Shown here one piece after another: positions 34,153 through 43,841 of a stretch of DNA of 64,000 bases. The DNA lies in contig NZ_JAUSYD010000001.1 of NCBI RefSeq assembly GCF_030816615.1, positions 1,178,001 through 1,242,000 of the forward strand. The letters are read 5' to 3'. Numbering within the stretch: the stretch's first letter is position 1; each line of letters starts with the position of its first letter. The position numbers were made by a program, and so were the translations under genes. A model generated the notes under the pieces. It made no database searches and was not told the DNA's origin. It saw only the letters and a program-made list of their open reading frames with translations. This DNA comes from Streptomyces sp. B1I3 (GTDB lineage Bacteria; Actinomycetota; Actinomycetes; Streptomycetales; Streptomycetaceae).

Positions 34153-36168
34153 TCAGGCCCCCTTTCCGCTGCCCGCACCGTCGCGGGCAGCGAACGGGTC
34201 GCCGTACACGTACCGGCCGAGGGCGGTGAGGGGGAACACCTGCCGGTAGAGGTGGTAGTTGATGGAGAAGTCCCACGGGAAGCCCGTGCCGGTGAAGTAC
34301 GGCTCGTCCCAGGAACCGTCGGCCTGCTGGGTGCCGGCCAGCCAGGCGATGCCCCGTTCCACGGCCCTGCCCTCGCGTTCCCCGGCCGCGAGCAGCGCGA
34401 GGAGCGCCCACGCGGTCTGCGAGGCGGTCGAGGCGCCGTGCCCGATCCACTTCTCCTCCCGGTAGGAGCGCAGGTCCTCGCCCCAGCCTCCGTCGTCGTT
34501 CTGCACGGACTCCAGCCAGCCGACGGCCCGGCGGACCGAGGGGTGCGCGGCGGGCAGTCCCGCGGCGACGAGAGCGGGCACCACGGAGCCCGTCCCGTAG
34601 ATGTAGTTGACGCCCCAGCGGCCGAACCACGCCCCGCAAGCCTCCTGTTCGGCGAGGAGCCACTCGATGCCGCGGCGGGTACGGGGGTGATCGGCTCGTC
34701 CCTCGACGGCGAGCATCTCCACCACGTGGCCGGTGACGTCCGCGGAGGGCGGGTCGATGACCTCACCGAAGTCGCAGAACGGGAGCCGGTTGGGGAAGGG
34801 GCTCGTGTTGTCCGCGTCGAAGGCGCCCCAGGCCCCGTTGCGCGACTGCATGCCGAGGTTCCAGCGCACCCCTCGCTCGATGGCGGCCTCGAGCCTGTCG
34901 GGGTCCGGGTGGCGGACGCGGCGCAGCGCCAGCACGACTTCGGCGGTGTCGTCGATGTCGGGGTAGTTGTCGTTGTGGAACTCGAACGCCCAGCCACCCG
35001 GCGCCAGTCGAGGTCGGCGTACGGACCAGTCACCCGGCCGTACGATTTCCTCACCGAGCATCCAGTCCGCCGCCTTCACGAGCGCCGGGTGCTCGGGGCT
35101 CACCCCGGCGTCGGCGAGCGCGATGGTGGCGAGGCAGGTGTCCCAGACCGGGGACTGGCAGGCCTCGACCATGCGAGCGCCGTCCTCACGCCAGACGGTG
35201 AACCGGTCGAGCGAGGCGAGCCCCGCCCGCATCACCGGGTGGCCGAGGTCGTAGCCGAGCAGGTGCAGGGCGATGACGGAGTACACGGCGGGTGGCTGGA
35301 TCCCGCCCCAGCAGCCGTCGTTCTCCTGGCGCTCGATGATCCAGCGGGCGGCGGCGTTCATGGCGCTGCGGCGCAGCCTGCGCGGAGCGACCCTGTGGTA
35401 GGCGTGCAGCGCCTTGTCGAGCCGCTGGAAGAGGCCGTCCCAACTGGCCGCGGGCGCCATGGGTCCGGGCGGGTTGGGGCGGGCCGGGTCGGTGTGCAGC
35501 TCGTCGAGGGTGAACGGCGCGGGGCGTACGGGCCGCTTCGCGGAGACGATGGTGAGCGGCACGATGGTCTGGCGGGCCCAGCAGCCGAAGTCGTAGATGT
35601 TGAGCGGGACCCACGTGGGGAAGAACATGAGCTCGGGCGGGAGTTGCGGCAGGTCGTCCCACTTCCACCAACCGAAGAGCGCGAGCCAGATCCGGGTGAA
35701 GACCCGGGACGCCGCGATGCCGCCCTGTTCCCTGACCCAGCGGGCCGCCCGGATCATGTGCGGGTCGTCCGGCCGGTCGCCGGCCAGCCGGAGGGCGACG
35801 TACCCCTCGATGGTGGCGGAGAGGTCGGGGGGTCCGCCGTGGAAGGTGGCCCAGGTGCCGTCGCCGAGTTGTTCGCCGCGGATGAAGCGGGCTGCCGCCT
35901 GCACCGTGTCCGGGTCCTGGATCCCGAGGAACTGGCGGAGCAGCAGGTCCTCGGCGTCCATGGTGATGTTGGTGGCGAGGTCTCCCTTCCACCAGCCTTG
36001 CTCGTCCTGCCTGCCGAGGAGGTGCTGCACCGAGCGTTCCGCGGCGCGCCGCGCGGCGGCGAAGGCCTCTTCCGCCGCGGTGGTGGTGGTCGTTGCTTCG
36101 GTCGGTTGGCTGGCCGAGGCTGCGCGGAGGTTCGCGGCTCCGGTGCTTCCGTCGGTCGTCGCTGTCAT
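34153..36168 (-). CDS. shc: Squalene-hopene cyclase
   Basis: This 671-residue protein is the normal size for Shc. The catalytic DxDD motif appears as DIDDTAEVVLALRR near residue 400. Multiple QW repeats are visible, such as QQADGSWDEPYFTG, QENDGCWGGIQPP, QSRNGAWGAFDAD and QNDDGGWGEDL. The enzyme cyclises squalene to hopene and hopanol at the membrane. An N-terminal Ala/Thr/Ser-rich segment of about 35 residues is variable. ATG with GAAGGGGAAG upstream. It follows the polyprenyl synthase after a 105-bp gap. Confidence 0.97.
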   Translation of the reverse strand: MTATTDGSTGAANLRAASASQPTEATTTTTAAEEAFAAARRAAERSVQHLLGRQDEQGWWKGDLATNITMDAEDLLLRQFLGIQDPDTVQAAARFIRGEQLGDGTWATFHGGPPDLSATIEGYVALRLAGDRPDDPHMIRAARWVREQGGIAASRVFTRIWLALFGWWKWDDLPQLPPELMFFPTWVPLNIYDFGCWARQTIVPLTIVSAKRPVRPAPFTLDELHTDPARPNPPGPMAPAASWDGLFQRLDKALHAYHRVAPRRLRRSAMNAAARWIIERQENDGCWGGIQPPAVYSVIALHLLGYDLGHPVMRAGLASLDRFTVWREDGARMVEACQSPVWDTCLATIALADAGVSPEHPALVKAADWMLGEEIVRPGDWSVRRPRLAPGGWAFEFHNDNYPDIDDTAEVVLALRRVRHPDPDRLEAAIERGVRWNLGMQSRNGAWGAFDADNTSPFPNRLPFCDFGEVIDPPSADVTGHVVEMLAVEGRADHPRTRRGIEWLLAEQEACGAWFGRWGVNYIYGTGSVVPALVAAGLPAAHPSVRRAVGWLESVQNDDGGWGEDLRSYREEKWIGHGASTASQTAWALLALLAAGEREGRAVERGIAWLAGTQQADGSWDEPYFTGTGFPWDFSINYHLYRQVFPLTALGRYVYGDPFAARDGAGSGKGA

Positions 36169-36273
36169 GGCTTCCCCTTCGTGCAGTGTGGTCCTCTGCT
36201 GTGCTGGGGTCTCCGTCGGCGGACGCCCGGTGTGGGCGCCCGCCGGCGACTGCGAGTCATATCTGAATGGTGA

Positions 36274-37377
36274 TCATCTCTTTCGTACGACGACGAAGTC
36301 GGCGAGCGCGGTGAGCTGCGCCCGCACGTGTTCCGGCATGTCGACGCCGTCCAGCGCCCGGATGGCTACCGTGTGCTGACGGCGGGCTTCCTGGGCGGTC
36401 CACTCGCGGCCACCCGCCTCCTCGATGAGTGCCGCACGCGCGGCGAACTCCTCTTCGGAGAAGCTGGCGAAGTCGTTGCTCTTCGCGTCGGCGGCCAGCA
36501 GGTCACCGAGCCGGGCGGACGCCGGTCCGCCCGCGGCGAGCGCGGCCACGACGGGCAGGGACTTCTTGCGCTGACGCAGGTCGCTCCAGGTCTGCTTGCC
36601 CGTGGACTCCGGGTCGCCCCAGATGCCGAGCAGGTCGTCGACGGCCTGGAAGGCGAGGCCGAGGTGGTAGCCGTACGCCTCGAGGGTGTCGGCGGTGCGG
36701 TCGTCGGCACCGCCGAGCACGGCGCCGATGGACACGGCACAGGCGAGCAGGGCGCCCGTCTTGTTGCCCTCCATCTCCAGGCACTCCTCGACGGTGACCC
36801 GCTCGCGGTGCTCGTAGGAGATGTCCTGGGCCTGCCCGTCGATGAGCTTGCGGGTGGCCGTGGTCAGCCGGCGGGCCGCGCGGCCGGCCTCCGCGGTGCC
36901 GAGCTCCAGCAGGACCTCGTTGGCCAGCGCGAAGAGCGCGTCGCCGACGAGGATGGCCTGGGCCGGGCCGTGCACCTTCCATACGGTGTCACGGTGGCGG
37001 CGCTGTTCGTCGCCGTCCATGAGGTCGTCGTGCAGCAGCGAGAAGTTGTGCACGAGTTCGACCGCGACGGCGCCGGGGATGCCGGCCTCGGCCGGGGCGC
37101 CCGCCGCCTCCGCGGACAGCAGGGACAGCGCCGGGCGGACGGCCTTGCCGCCGTCGCCGTCGGCGGGCCGGCCCTGGGCGTCGATCCAGCCGAAGTGGTA
37201 GGCCGCGACGGTGTCCATGGGCGGCGCCAGCCGATCCACAGCAGCTCGCAGCACCGGCGCTGACAGGGCCCTTCCGCGCTCCAGAAGCGCGGTGACATCC
37301 GTGGTGTCCGCCACGGTGCCGTAAGCCGGTTTCGCCGGGGTCACAGACTCTCCTCTTGTTCCGGTGGTACTGCTCAT
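36274..37377 (-). CDS. Polyprenyl (farnesyl-type) diphosphate synthase of the hopanoid operon
   Basis: This 367-residue isoprenyl synthase has a first Asp-rich motif, LVHNFSLLHDDLMDGDEQRR, and a second region, FQAVDDLLGIWGDPESTGKQ, where the usual DDxxD is DDLLG, as I expect for actinobacterial members. KAVRPALSLLSAEA is the IPP-binding block. In this operon it most probably makes farnesyl diphosphate for squalene synthesis; geranylgeranyl diphosphate cannot be excluded from sequence alone. Its ATG at 37377 overlaps the hpnE stop as ATGA. Confidence 0.9.
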   Translation of the reverse strand: MSSTTGTRGESVTPAKPAYGTVADTTDVTALLERGRALSAPVLRAAVDRLAPPMDTVAAYHFGWIDAQGRPADGDGGKAVRPALSLLSAEAAGAPAEAGIPGAVAVELVHNFSLLHDDLMDGDEQRRHRDTVWKVHGPAQAILVGDALFALANEVLLELGTAEAGRAARRLTTATRKLIDGQAQDISYEHRERVTVEECLEMEGNKTGALLACAVSIGAVLGGADDRTADTLEAYGYHLGLAFQAVDDLLGIWGDPESTGKQTWSDLRQRKKSLPVVAALAAGGPASARLGDLLAADAKSNDFASFSEEEFAARAALIEEAGGREWTAQEARRQHTVAIRALDGVDMPEHVRAQLTALADFVVVRKR

Positions 37378-38762
37378 GCCGCCTCCTGCAGCGGATGTAC
37401 GGGGGCCCGGCCGAGGGCGCGGAGCGCGGCGTCCGCGGCGCTGAGGCCGCTGCGGACGGCGCCTTCCATCGTGGCGGGCCAGCCGGTGGCGGTCCACGCG
37501 CCCGCCAGGTGGATTCCGGGGGCGCGGGTGTGCGTGTCCGGCCTCAGTCGCCCCACTCCTGGCACGGGCGCGAAGGTCGCGGTGCGCTCGCGGGTCACGA
37601 AGAAGTCGCGGATCCCGGCGCCGCGCGCGGCCGGGAGGAGCCGCTCCAACTCGGGCAGGTAGCGGCCGCGCAGTTCCGCGACGGGCAGGTCGATCTCGTC
37701 CTGCGCCGCGGACTGGGAGACCGCGAGGTACTGACCGGCGCCCTGGAGACCGGAGGGCCCGGTGCGGTCGAAGACCCACTGGACGGGTGAGCCCAGAGCG
37801 GCGAAGAACGGTTTGCGCAGGACCTTGCGGTCGTAGACGACGTGCACGTTGAGGATCGGCGCGTCCTTGATGTCGAGCAGGCGGTCGGGGTCGTCGAGCG
37901 CTCCGTCGGGCAGCAGCCGGTGGGTCTCGCCCTGCGGGACCGCGAGGACGACGGTGTCCGCGTCGATCAGCTCGCTGCCCGTGTCGACGGCCCAGCGGCC
38001 TTCGCCGGCGCGGGTGACCGAGCTGACCCGGGTCCGCAGGCAGGTGCGTACGCCCGCCGATTCCAGCGCCTTGCGGGCGCGTGTGTCGTGCAGGTCGCCG
38101 AGCGGGACGGCGGCCCAGCCGATGTCGGCGGCGCCGGGTTCGGAGAGCAGACCCGTCTTGAAGACCATGGCGGCGAGTGCCATGGAGGCGTTCGGCGCCG
38201 TGGCGTTGAGCGTGGCGACGCCGACGAGGTCCCAGAGCGCCTCGATCGTGCGCCGCGACTGCCCGTGCCGGCGGAGCCAGGTCGCGAAGTCGATGCCGTC
38301 GAGTGCGGGGTCGGCCGGATCGAGGCGGCCCAGGGCCAGCGCGGCGCGTGCGACGCCCGCCTTCTCCGCGAGCGAGAGGTGCGGGTAGCCGGCGAGCCCG
38401 CCCGCGAGGTGCAACGGCACGGGCAGCCCGGTGCGGCGCAGCCGGCCGAGCCTCGGCCCGGCGGGCCGGGCGACGTCGAGCACGGGCACGTCGAGGCGGT
38501 CCTGGAGCGGCGCCAGGTGGGCGCCCTCGATCCGGTCGAGGAACCAGCGGTAGCCGGTGCAGCAGCGCAGGTACACGTGCTGGCCGTTGTCGACGGACAG
38601 GTCGCCGCGGCAGAAGGAGAAGGCGAGTCCGCCGAGGCGGGGCCTGCCTTCGAGCAGGGTCACGTCGATCCCGGCGTCGGCCAGACGCAGGGCGGTCGTG
38701 ACCCCGGCGAGTCCGCCGCCGACGACCACCGCGCGGTGGGGGTGCGGTTGCCGGCCGGTCAT
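37374..38762 (-). CDS. hpnE: Hydroxysqualene dehydroxylase HpnE (FAD-dependent)
   Basis: This is a 462-residue flavoprotein. The dinucleotide-binding motif AVVVGGGLAGVTTALRLADA is at the N-terminus, followed by VTLLEGRPRLGGLAFSF and DNGQHVYLRCCTGYRWFLDR (HpnE-type). The C-terminal FAD motif is PGIHLAGAWTATGWPATMEG. It reduces hydroxysqualene to squalene in the HpnC-D-E route. The start at 38762 has GAGAGGGG. It belongs to the amine-oxidase/phytoene-desaturase-like family, which explains frequent annotation as phytoene dehydrogenase. Confidence 0.94.
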   Translation of the reverse strand: MTGRQPHPHRAVVVGGGLAGVTTALRLADAGIDVTLLEGRPRLGGLAFSFCRGDLSVDNGQHVYLRCCTGYRWFLDRIEGAHLAPLQDRLDVPVLDVARPAGPRLGRLRRTGLPVPLHLAGGLAGYPHLSLAEKAGVARAALALGRLDPADPALDGIDFATWLRRHGQSRRTIEALWDLVGVATLNATAPNASMALAAMVFKTGLLSEPGAADIGWAAVPLGDLHDTRARKALESAGVRTCLRTRVSSVTRAGEGRWAVDTGSELIDADTVVLAVPQGETHRLLPDGALDDPDRLLDIKDAPILNVHVVYDRKVLRKPFFAALGSPVQWVFDRTGPSGLQGAGQYLAVSQSAAQDEIDLPVAELRGRYLPELERLLPAARGAGIRDFFVTRERTATFAPVPGVGRLRPDTHTRAPGIHLAGAWTATGWPATMEGAVRSGLSAADAALRALGRAPVHPLQEAA

Positions 38763-38856
38763 GGGTTCCCCTCTCGCCGTTCCGTCGCAGTCAGGGACGC
38801 GGCGCGCGGGCGGGGGGTTGCCCGCCTCGCGCGCCCGGAGCCGGTCCGACGATTCA

Positions 38857-39810
38857 TCAGACCCGCCCCCTGGCCGTCCGGCGCGAGATGTACCGCGCGT
38901 CGAGTCCCGACAGGCCGCGTATGGCAACGTACGCCTTCTCGTGGCCGGGCAGCGAGACCCTGCCGCGCAGGACCGCCTCGGGGTCGCGTTCGATCCGGTC
39001 CAGGAGCCGGCGGTAGATGCCGGCCATGGCGGCCACGCAGGCACCACTGCGCCGGTCCAGCATGGGCAGCAGCCGGTAGCCCTCGGCGAACAGGGCGCGG
39101 GCACGCCGCACCTCGAAGTGCACCAGCCCGGCGAAGTCGGATCCGGGCGGCGGGGTGGCCCGCCGGAATCCGCCGGCGCAGCCGAACTTGGCGAGGTCGT
39201 CGGCGGGCAGGTACGTACGCCCGTTGCCCGCGTCCTCGCGGACGTCGCGCAGGATGTTGGTGAGCTGGAGGGCGAGGCCGAGGGTGTCGGCGTACTCCGC
39301 GGCCCGGTCGGCGCCCGGCGCACCCGGTTCCGTGCCGAAGACGCCCAGGCTGAGCCGCCCGATCGCACCCGCGACGCACCGGCAGTAGGTCTTGAGGTCC
39401 TCCCAGGTCTCGTAGTGCTCGCCGCGGACGTCCATCAGCACGCCGTCGATGAGCTCGTCGAGTCCGCCCAGCGGCAGCGGGAACCTGCGCGCGGCGTCGG
39501 CGAGCGCGACGGCCACCGGATCGGTGTCGTCCTCGTCGACCTCGCCCTCCCGGATCCGGCCGAGCAGTTCACGGGTGCTCGCCAGCCGGGTGCGCTTGGT
39601 CGCCGGGTCCAGCTCGCCGTCGCCGATGTCGTCGACCCGACGGGAGAAGGCGTACAGGGCCGACATGGCCTGCCTCTTCTCGTACGGCAGCAGCCTGATG
39701 CCGTACGCGAAGTTCCTGGCCTGCTGTCCGGTGACGGCCTCGCAGTAGCTGTATGCGGCCTGTACCGGTGCCGACATGTACGTCGTCTGTCCCTCCACGG
39801 TCCGGCTCAC
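38857..39810 (-). CDS. hpnD: Presqualene diphosphate synthase HpnD
   Basis: This 317-residue trans-prenyltransferase (squalene/phytoene synthase family) has YGIRLLPYEKRQAMSALYAF, first Asp motif RRVDDIGDGELD, and second LQLTNILRDVREDAGNGRTY followed by LP. It condenses two farnesyl diphosphates to presqualene diphosphate. Start choice is uncertain: GTG 39810 overlaps the hpnC stop as GTGA, while ATG 39777, eleven codons in, begins the conserved part with GGAGGG 14 bases upstream. Confidence 0.93.
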   Translation of the reverse strand: MSRTVEGQTTYMSAPVQAAYSYCEAVTGQQARNFAYGIRLLPYEKRQAMSALYAFSRRVDDIGDGELDPATKRTRLASTRELLGRIREGEVDEDDTDPVAVALADAARRFPLPLGGLDELIDGVLMDVRGEHYETWEDLKTYCRCVAGAIGRLSLGVFGTEPGAPGADRAAEYADTLGLALQLTNILRDVREDAGNGRTYLPADDLAKFGCAGGFRRATPPPGSDFAGLVHFEVRRARALFAEGYRLLPMLDRRSGACVAAMAGIYRRLLDRIERDPEAVLRGRVSLPGHEKAYVAIRGLSGLDARYISRRTARGRV

Positions 39811-40724
39811 CCCTCTCTGTGCGCTCTTCGCAGGACGGTTCCCACGGCGCGCAGCAGACTGGGCGTGGTGGGTCCGGGTGGTCCGGGGAGTACGTCGAAA
39901 CCGGCGCCCGCGATCGCGGTGAGGGCGGCCCGCCCGCCGCCGACGAAGCCGGCGAGGAGCAGCCTGAGCCTGCCGTGGACGCTGCCCACCAGGGGGATGC
40001 CCTCGTCCAGCAGGTCGTGGGCGCGCTGGGCCTCGAAGGCGATCAGGGCGCGCACGGACGCGCCTGCGGACGGTACGCACAGGTCCGGTTCGGCGACATG
40101 GAAGCGGGCCATGTCGGCGGCGGGCAGATAGATCCGGTCGCGGCGGAGGTCCTCGGCGACGTCCTGGAGGTGCTCGACGATCTGCAGGGCGGTGCAGACG
40201 GCGTCGGAGCGGCGGATCCTCTCGGGACTGGCCGTGCCGGTGATCTGCAGGACGAGCCGGCCGACGGGGTTGGCGGAGAGCTCGCAGTAGGCCAGGAGTT
40301 CCTCGTACGTCGCGTAGCGGCGGAGTTTCTGGTCCTGGCGGTTGGCCTCGATGAGGCCGAGGAAGGGTTCGGGGGTGAGCGCGCGGCGTCGCACGGTGGG
40401 ACGCAGGGCGCGCATAAGGGGGTGCCGCGGGCCGTCGCCACGGGCGGCGAAGACGCGGTGCAGGTCGGCCTCGAGGGCGTCCAGCATGGCCGGGCGGTCC
40501 TCGGTCTGTGCGGCTTCCAGGCCGAGGTGGCGGGCGTCGGCGCCGCCGGGTGCCAGGTCGCCGTCGCCGATGTCGTCGACCAGCCGGGCGAAGCCGTAGA
40601 CCGCCATCAGGTCGTCGCGCCAGGCACGGGGCAGGAAGAAGGGAGCCACGGGGAAGTTCTCGTCCGCGGCCTTGTCGAGCGTGCCGGTGGCGGCGCCGGT
40701 ACGCGCCTGGTGGGCAGGGGTCAC
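39807..40724 (-). CDS. hpnC: Hydroxysqualene synthase HpnC
   Basis: This is a 305-residue paralogue of hpnD. Motifs: FPVAPFFLPRAWRDDLMAVY, first Asp block FARLVDDIGDGDL and second VEHLQDVAEDLRRDRIYLPA, with YATYEELLAYCELSANPVGR typical of HpnC. It converts presqualene diphosphate to hydroxysqualene. The GTG start at 40724 has a weak ribosome site. As first gene of the operon its promoter lies in 40725-41100. Confidence 0.93.
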   Translation of the reverse strand: MTPAHQARTGAATGTLDKAADENFPVAPFFLPRAWRDDLMAVYGFARLVDDIGDGDLAPGGADARHLGLEAAQTEDRPAMLDALEADLHRVFAARGDGPRHPLMRALRPTVRRRALTPEPFLGLIEANRQDQKLRRYATYEELLAYCELSANPVGRLVLQITGTASPERIRRSDAVCTALQIVEHLQDVAEDLRRDRIYLPAADMARFHVAEPDLCVPSAGASVRALIAFEAQRAHDLLDEGIPLVGSVHGRLRLLLAGFVGGGRAALTAIAGAGFDVLPGPPGPTTPSLLRAVGTVLRRAHREG

Positions 40725-41100
40725 TGCGTACCGCCCGACGCGGGGACGGCGAAACCACGTCGGAGCTGGAGATTTCCCATCATTGCCGTCATATCTCCCG
40801 TTCTACACTGCTGACCCAAAACATCCCTTTTCGGACACGCCGCTCGTCTTCCCGAGTGCGACAGGCACACAACGGGCGGGGCGCCGGGGGACGTATCGAC
40901 CCACATTGCCGCGAATCAGCACCGGTACAGCTTACGTTGTACAGCTCACAGGGCCACTCCGGGGTCCAGCGCGCCCTGGTTGAACACGCTGATCCCCGCC
41001 AACCTTCCCCGGGTCACCACTGATTGACGTCATCCGACGGGAGGAGATGGCTTCTCCGGTCTCCTACCGCGCCTGCCGTACTCCACGGCCCCTCACATCG
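40725..41100. other. Hopanoid operon promoter region, no gene
   Basis: No gene is present. This stretch carries the promoter of the minus-strand hopanoid operon and the downstream end of the ABC operon. An AT-richer patch at 40790-40850 is the likeliest promoter position. A direct repeat GTACAGCTYAC occurs at about 40925-40935 and 40939-40949, possibly a regulator site. I could not assign a sigma factor. Confidence 0.45.
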
Positions 41101-41138
41101 CCGTGGCCCCCGCCGCAGTGCTCCGGCGGGGGCCACGG
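41101..41138 (-). terminator. Hairpin terminator after the ABC-exporter operon
   Basis: A perfect 15-bp stem (41101-41115 with 41124-41138) has an 8-base loop. It begins 13 bp beyond the ATP-binding gene stop on the minus strand. It should stop the envelope operon before it reads into the hopanoid promoter. Confidence 0.8.
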
Positions 41139-41150
41139 GAAAGCGACGGC

Positions 41151-41936
41151 CTACTTCCCGGTCTCCCGCTCGTAGGCCTTGAGCACCTCTTCGGTGGGAC
41201 CGTCCATCAGGAGCTCGCCCTTCTCCAGCCACAGCACGCGGTCGCAGGTCTCCCTGATCGTCGTGTTGTTGTGGCTGACGAGGAAGACGGTGCCCGCCTC
41301 CTTGCGCAGCTCACGGATCCGCTCCTCGGAGCGGACCCGGAACTTGCGGTCACCGGTGGCGAGCGCCTCGTCGATCATGAGGACGTCGTGGTTCTTGGCC
41401 GCCGCGATCGAGAAGCGCAGCCGCGCCGCCATGCCGGAGGAGTACGTGCGCATCGGCAGCGTGATGAAGTCGCCCTTCTCGTTGATCCCCGAGAAGTCCA
41501 CGATGTCCTGGTAGCGCGCGCGGATCTCCTCGCGGCTCATCCCCATGGCGAGGCCGCCGAGCACCACGTTGCGCTCACCGGTCAGATCGCTCATCAGTGC
41601 GGCGTTGACGCCCAGCAGCGACGGCTGGCCGTCCGTGTAGACCCTGCCCGACTCCGTCGGCAGCAGTCCGGCGATGGCCCGCAGCAGCGTGGACTTGCCG
41701 GAGCCGTTGGTGCCGATGAGACCGATCGCCTGGCCCCGGTAGGCGGTGAAGGAGACCCCCCGCACCGCGTGCACCTTGCGGACGCCGCGCGGCTCGCCCT
41801 TGCCACGCCGCACCATCCGGCTCAGCGCCGCCGTGGCGCTGCCCTTGCCCCCGCCCGTGCCGTTGACCCGGTACACGATGTGCACCTCGTCCGCGATCAC
41901 GGTGGGGATGTGTCCCTGGGACGTTTCCTCAGCCAC
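41151..41936 (-). CDS. ABC transporter ATP-binding protein (polysaccharide/teichoic-acid export, TagH/Wzt-like)
   Basis: This 261-residue ATPase has Walker A GLIGTNGSGKSTLLRAIAG, the signature YSSGMAARLRFSIAAAKNHD and Walker B VLMIDEALATGDRKF. YSSGM with DEAL(A)TGD is characteristic of polysaccharide and teichoic-acid exporters rather than drug exporters. There is no C-terminal substrate-binding domain, so the exporter probably needs no Wzt-like chain recognition. The gene overlaps the permease gene by 8 bp. It would energise export of the product of this cluster. Confidence 0.93.
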   Translation of the reverse strand: MAEETSQGHIPTVIADEVHIVYRVNGTGGGKGSATAALSRMVRRGKGEPRGVRKVHAVRGVSFTAYRGQAIGLIGTNGSGKSTLLRAIAGLLPTESGRVYTDGQPSLLGVNAALMSDLTGERNVVLGGLAMGMSREEIRARYQDIVDFSGINEKGDFITLPMRTYSSGMAARLRFSIAAAKNHDVLMIDEALATGDRKFRVRSEERIRELRKEAGTVFLVSHNNTTIRETCDRVLWLEKGELLMDGPTEEVLKAYERETGK

Positions 41937-42858
41937 GGCCGTACCGTTCCTCTGCCTTCCAGAAGTACACGAAGCCCAGGACGCCCACCACGAGCGACCA
42001 GGCGATGCCGACGGCCCAGACGTGCTGCGGCAGGTTCTCGGAGCCGTAGCCGTCGATCAGCGCGAAGCGGACCAGGTCCATGTAGATGGCCGCCGGGTTG
42101 TACTGCAGCACGTCGGCGATCCACTGCGGCTTGTCCGCCAGCATCACCGGGATGGAGAACATGACGCCCGAGGCGTACATCCAGGTGCGCATGACGAACG
42201 GCATCAGCTGCGCGAGGTCCGGGGTCTTGCTGCCCAGCCGGGCCATGATCAGCGCCAGGCCGCTGTTGAAGAGGAACTGCAGCGCCAGTGCAGGCACGAC
42301 CAGCAGCCAGGAGAGCGCCGGGTAGCTGCCGAAGCCCACCGCGACCGCGACCAGGACGATCATCGAGAACAGAAGCTGCTGGAGCTGCTGCAGCGAGAAC
42401 GAGATCGGCAGGGAGGCGCGGGGGAAGTGCAGGGCGCGGACCAGGCCCAGGTTGTTGGAGATGGACCGCACCCCCGCCATGACCGAGTTCTGGGTGAAGG
42501 TGAAGACGAAGACGCCCGTCACCAGGAACGGGATGAAGACCTCCTGGGACATCCCCTTCTTGGTGCCGAGGATGATCCCGAAGATCAGGAAGTACACCAG
42601 GGCGTTCAGCAGTGGTGTGGCCACCTGCCACAGCTGGCCGAGCTTGGCCTGGCTGTACTGGGCGGTCAGCTTGGCCCTGGAGAACGCCAGGATGAAGTGG
42701 CGGCGGCCCCAGAGCTGCCGGATGTACGCGAACAGCCCGGGCCGGGCACCGCTGACCGTCAGGCCGTACTTGGCGGCCAGCCGGGAGGCGCTCAGTCCCT
42801 CGTCGGCGGACGGCGGGGGGCTCAGCGCAAGCCCGCCGTTGTGGGTCGTGTCACTCAC
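41929..42858 (-). CDS. ABC-2 type polysaccharide/teichoic-acid export permease
   Basis: This is a 309-residue protein with about six membrane helices from residue 75 on. RAKLTAQYSQAKLGQLWQVA before helix 1 and FPRASLPISFSLQQLQQLLF are typical of the TagG/Wzm group. Examples of helices: LLNALVYFLIFGIILG and VLVAVAVGFGSYPALSWLLV. A cytoplasmic N-terminal region of about 60 residues is variable. With the ATPase it forms a two-gene exporter. The GTG at 42858 is the first start; the gene follows the glycosyltransferase by 102 bp. Confidence 0.92.
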   Translation of the reverse strand: MSDTTHNGGLALSPPPSADEGLSASRLAAKYGLTVSGARPGLFAYIRQLWGRRHFILAFSRAKLTAQYSQAKLGQLWQVATPLLNALVYFLIFGIILGTKKGMSQEVFIPFLVTGVFVFTFTQNSVMAGVRSISNNLGLVRALHFPRASLPISFSLQQLQQLLFSMIVLVAVAVGFGSYPALSWLLVVPALALQFLFNSGLALIMARLGSKTPDLAQLMPFVMRTWMYASGVMFSIPVMLADKPQWIADVLQYNPAAIYMDLVRFALIDGYGSENLPQHVWAVGIAWSLVVGVLGFVYFWKAEERYGRG

Positions 42859-42960
42859 AAGTCAGAACTCTCGTCTTCACAATGCGCAGCCGGGCACGGC
42901 CGAGGGCGGACAGGTTCCCCGTACGGATGAATACGGCTCATGGTCTCAGAGGGAAGCCTC

Positions 42961-43833
42961 TCAGATCACGGGTGGTCGGCCCAGTCTGGTCAGCCGCCAC
43001 ACCGTACGCCACCTCATCGGACGCCGGGGCCCGCAGGGCTTCGCCCACCCCTCCCGGAACCCCCCGAACCAGGCCTTCAGCGCGGGCAGGGACGGCTTGC
43101 GCACCAGTGTGAGCAGCATCCACACCCCGAGGTAGACGGGGACCAGCGGCACGGGAAGGTTCCGGCGGGCGAGCCAGACCCGGTTGCGGGCGACCATGCG
43201 GTGGTAGACCGCGTGCCGCGAGGGAGCGGTGGTGGGGTGGTTGAGCACCATGTCCGCGCGGTAGTCGATCATCCAGCCGGCGTCCAGGGCTCGCCAGGCG
43301 AGGTCGGTCTCCTCGTGCGCGTAGAAGAAGTCCGCGGGGAGCGGGCCGACCTCGGCGATCACCTGGGTGCGCACCGCGTTGGCGCCACCGAGGAACGTCG
43401 TCACCCGGGAGGAGCGCATCGGGTCGGAGGCCCGCAGCCGCGGCACGTGCCGGCGCTGGGTGGCTCCGGTGTCCGGGTCGGCGATGCGGAAGGTGATGAT
43501 GCCGAGCTTCGGGTCGGCGCCGAACGCCTGCCGGCAGAGCTCGGCGGTGTCGGAGTTCGGCAGCAGCCCGTCGTCGTCGAGGAAGAGCAGGGCGTCCACG
43601 TCGGCGCCGGAGGGGCCGAAGGCCTCGATACCGACGTTGCGGCCGCCGGGGATGCCCAGGTTCTCGGGCAGTTCCACCGTCCGCACGCCCGCGGGGACGT
43701 CGGGAACCGGGGCGCCGTTGCCGACGACGACGACCTCGATCCGGTCGCCCTCCTGCCCCGCGACCGAGTCGAGGAGGGCACGCAGCTCGTCGGGCCGGTT
43801 GCCCATGGTGATGATGACAGCGCCGAGTTTCAT
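42961..43833 (-). CDS. Family-2 glycosyltransferase
   Basis: This 290-residue GT-A enzyme has N-terminal LGAVIITMGNRPDELRALLD, the NLGIPGGRNVGIEAFG block, DVDALLFLDDDGLLPNSD (DxD-type metal site) and DFFYAHEETDLAWRALDAGW (the ED acceptor-site pattern). It resembles rhamnosyl- or galactofuranosyl-type transferases, but the donor cannot be told. The ATG at 43833 gives the family N-terminus; a GTG four codons earlier overlaps the preceding stop as GTGA and is possible. It lies inside the envelope cluster. Confidence 0.9.
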   Translation of the reverse strand: MKLGAVIITMGNRPDELRALLDSVAGQEGDRIEVVVVGNGAPVPDVPAGVRTVELPENLGIPGGRNVGIEAFGPSGADVDALLFLDDDGLLPNSDTAELCRQAFGADPKLGIITFRIADPDTGATQRRHVPRLRASDPMRSSRVTTFLGGANAVRTQVIAEVGPLPADFFYAHEETDLAWRALDAGWMIDYRADMVLNHPTTAPSRHAVYHRMVARNRVWLARRNLPVPLVPVYLGVWMLLTLVRKPSLPALKAWFGGFREGWAKPCGPRRPMRWRTVWRLTRLGRPPVI

Positions 43834-43841
43834 GACATGAC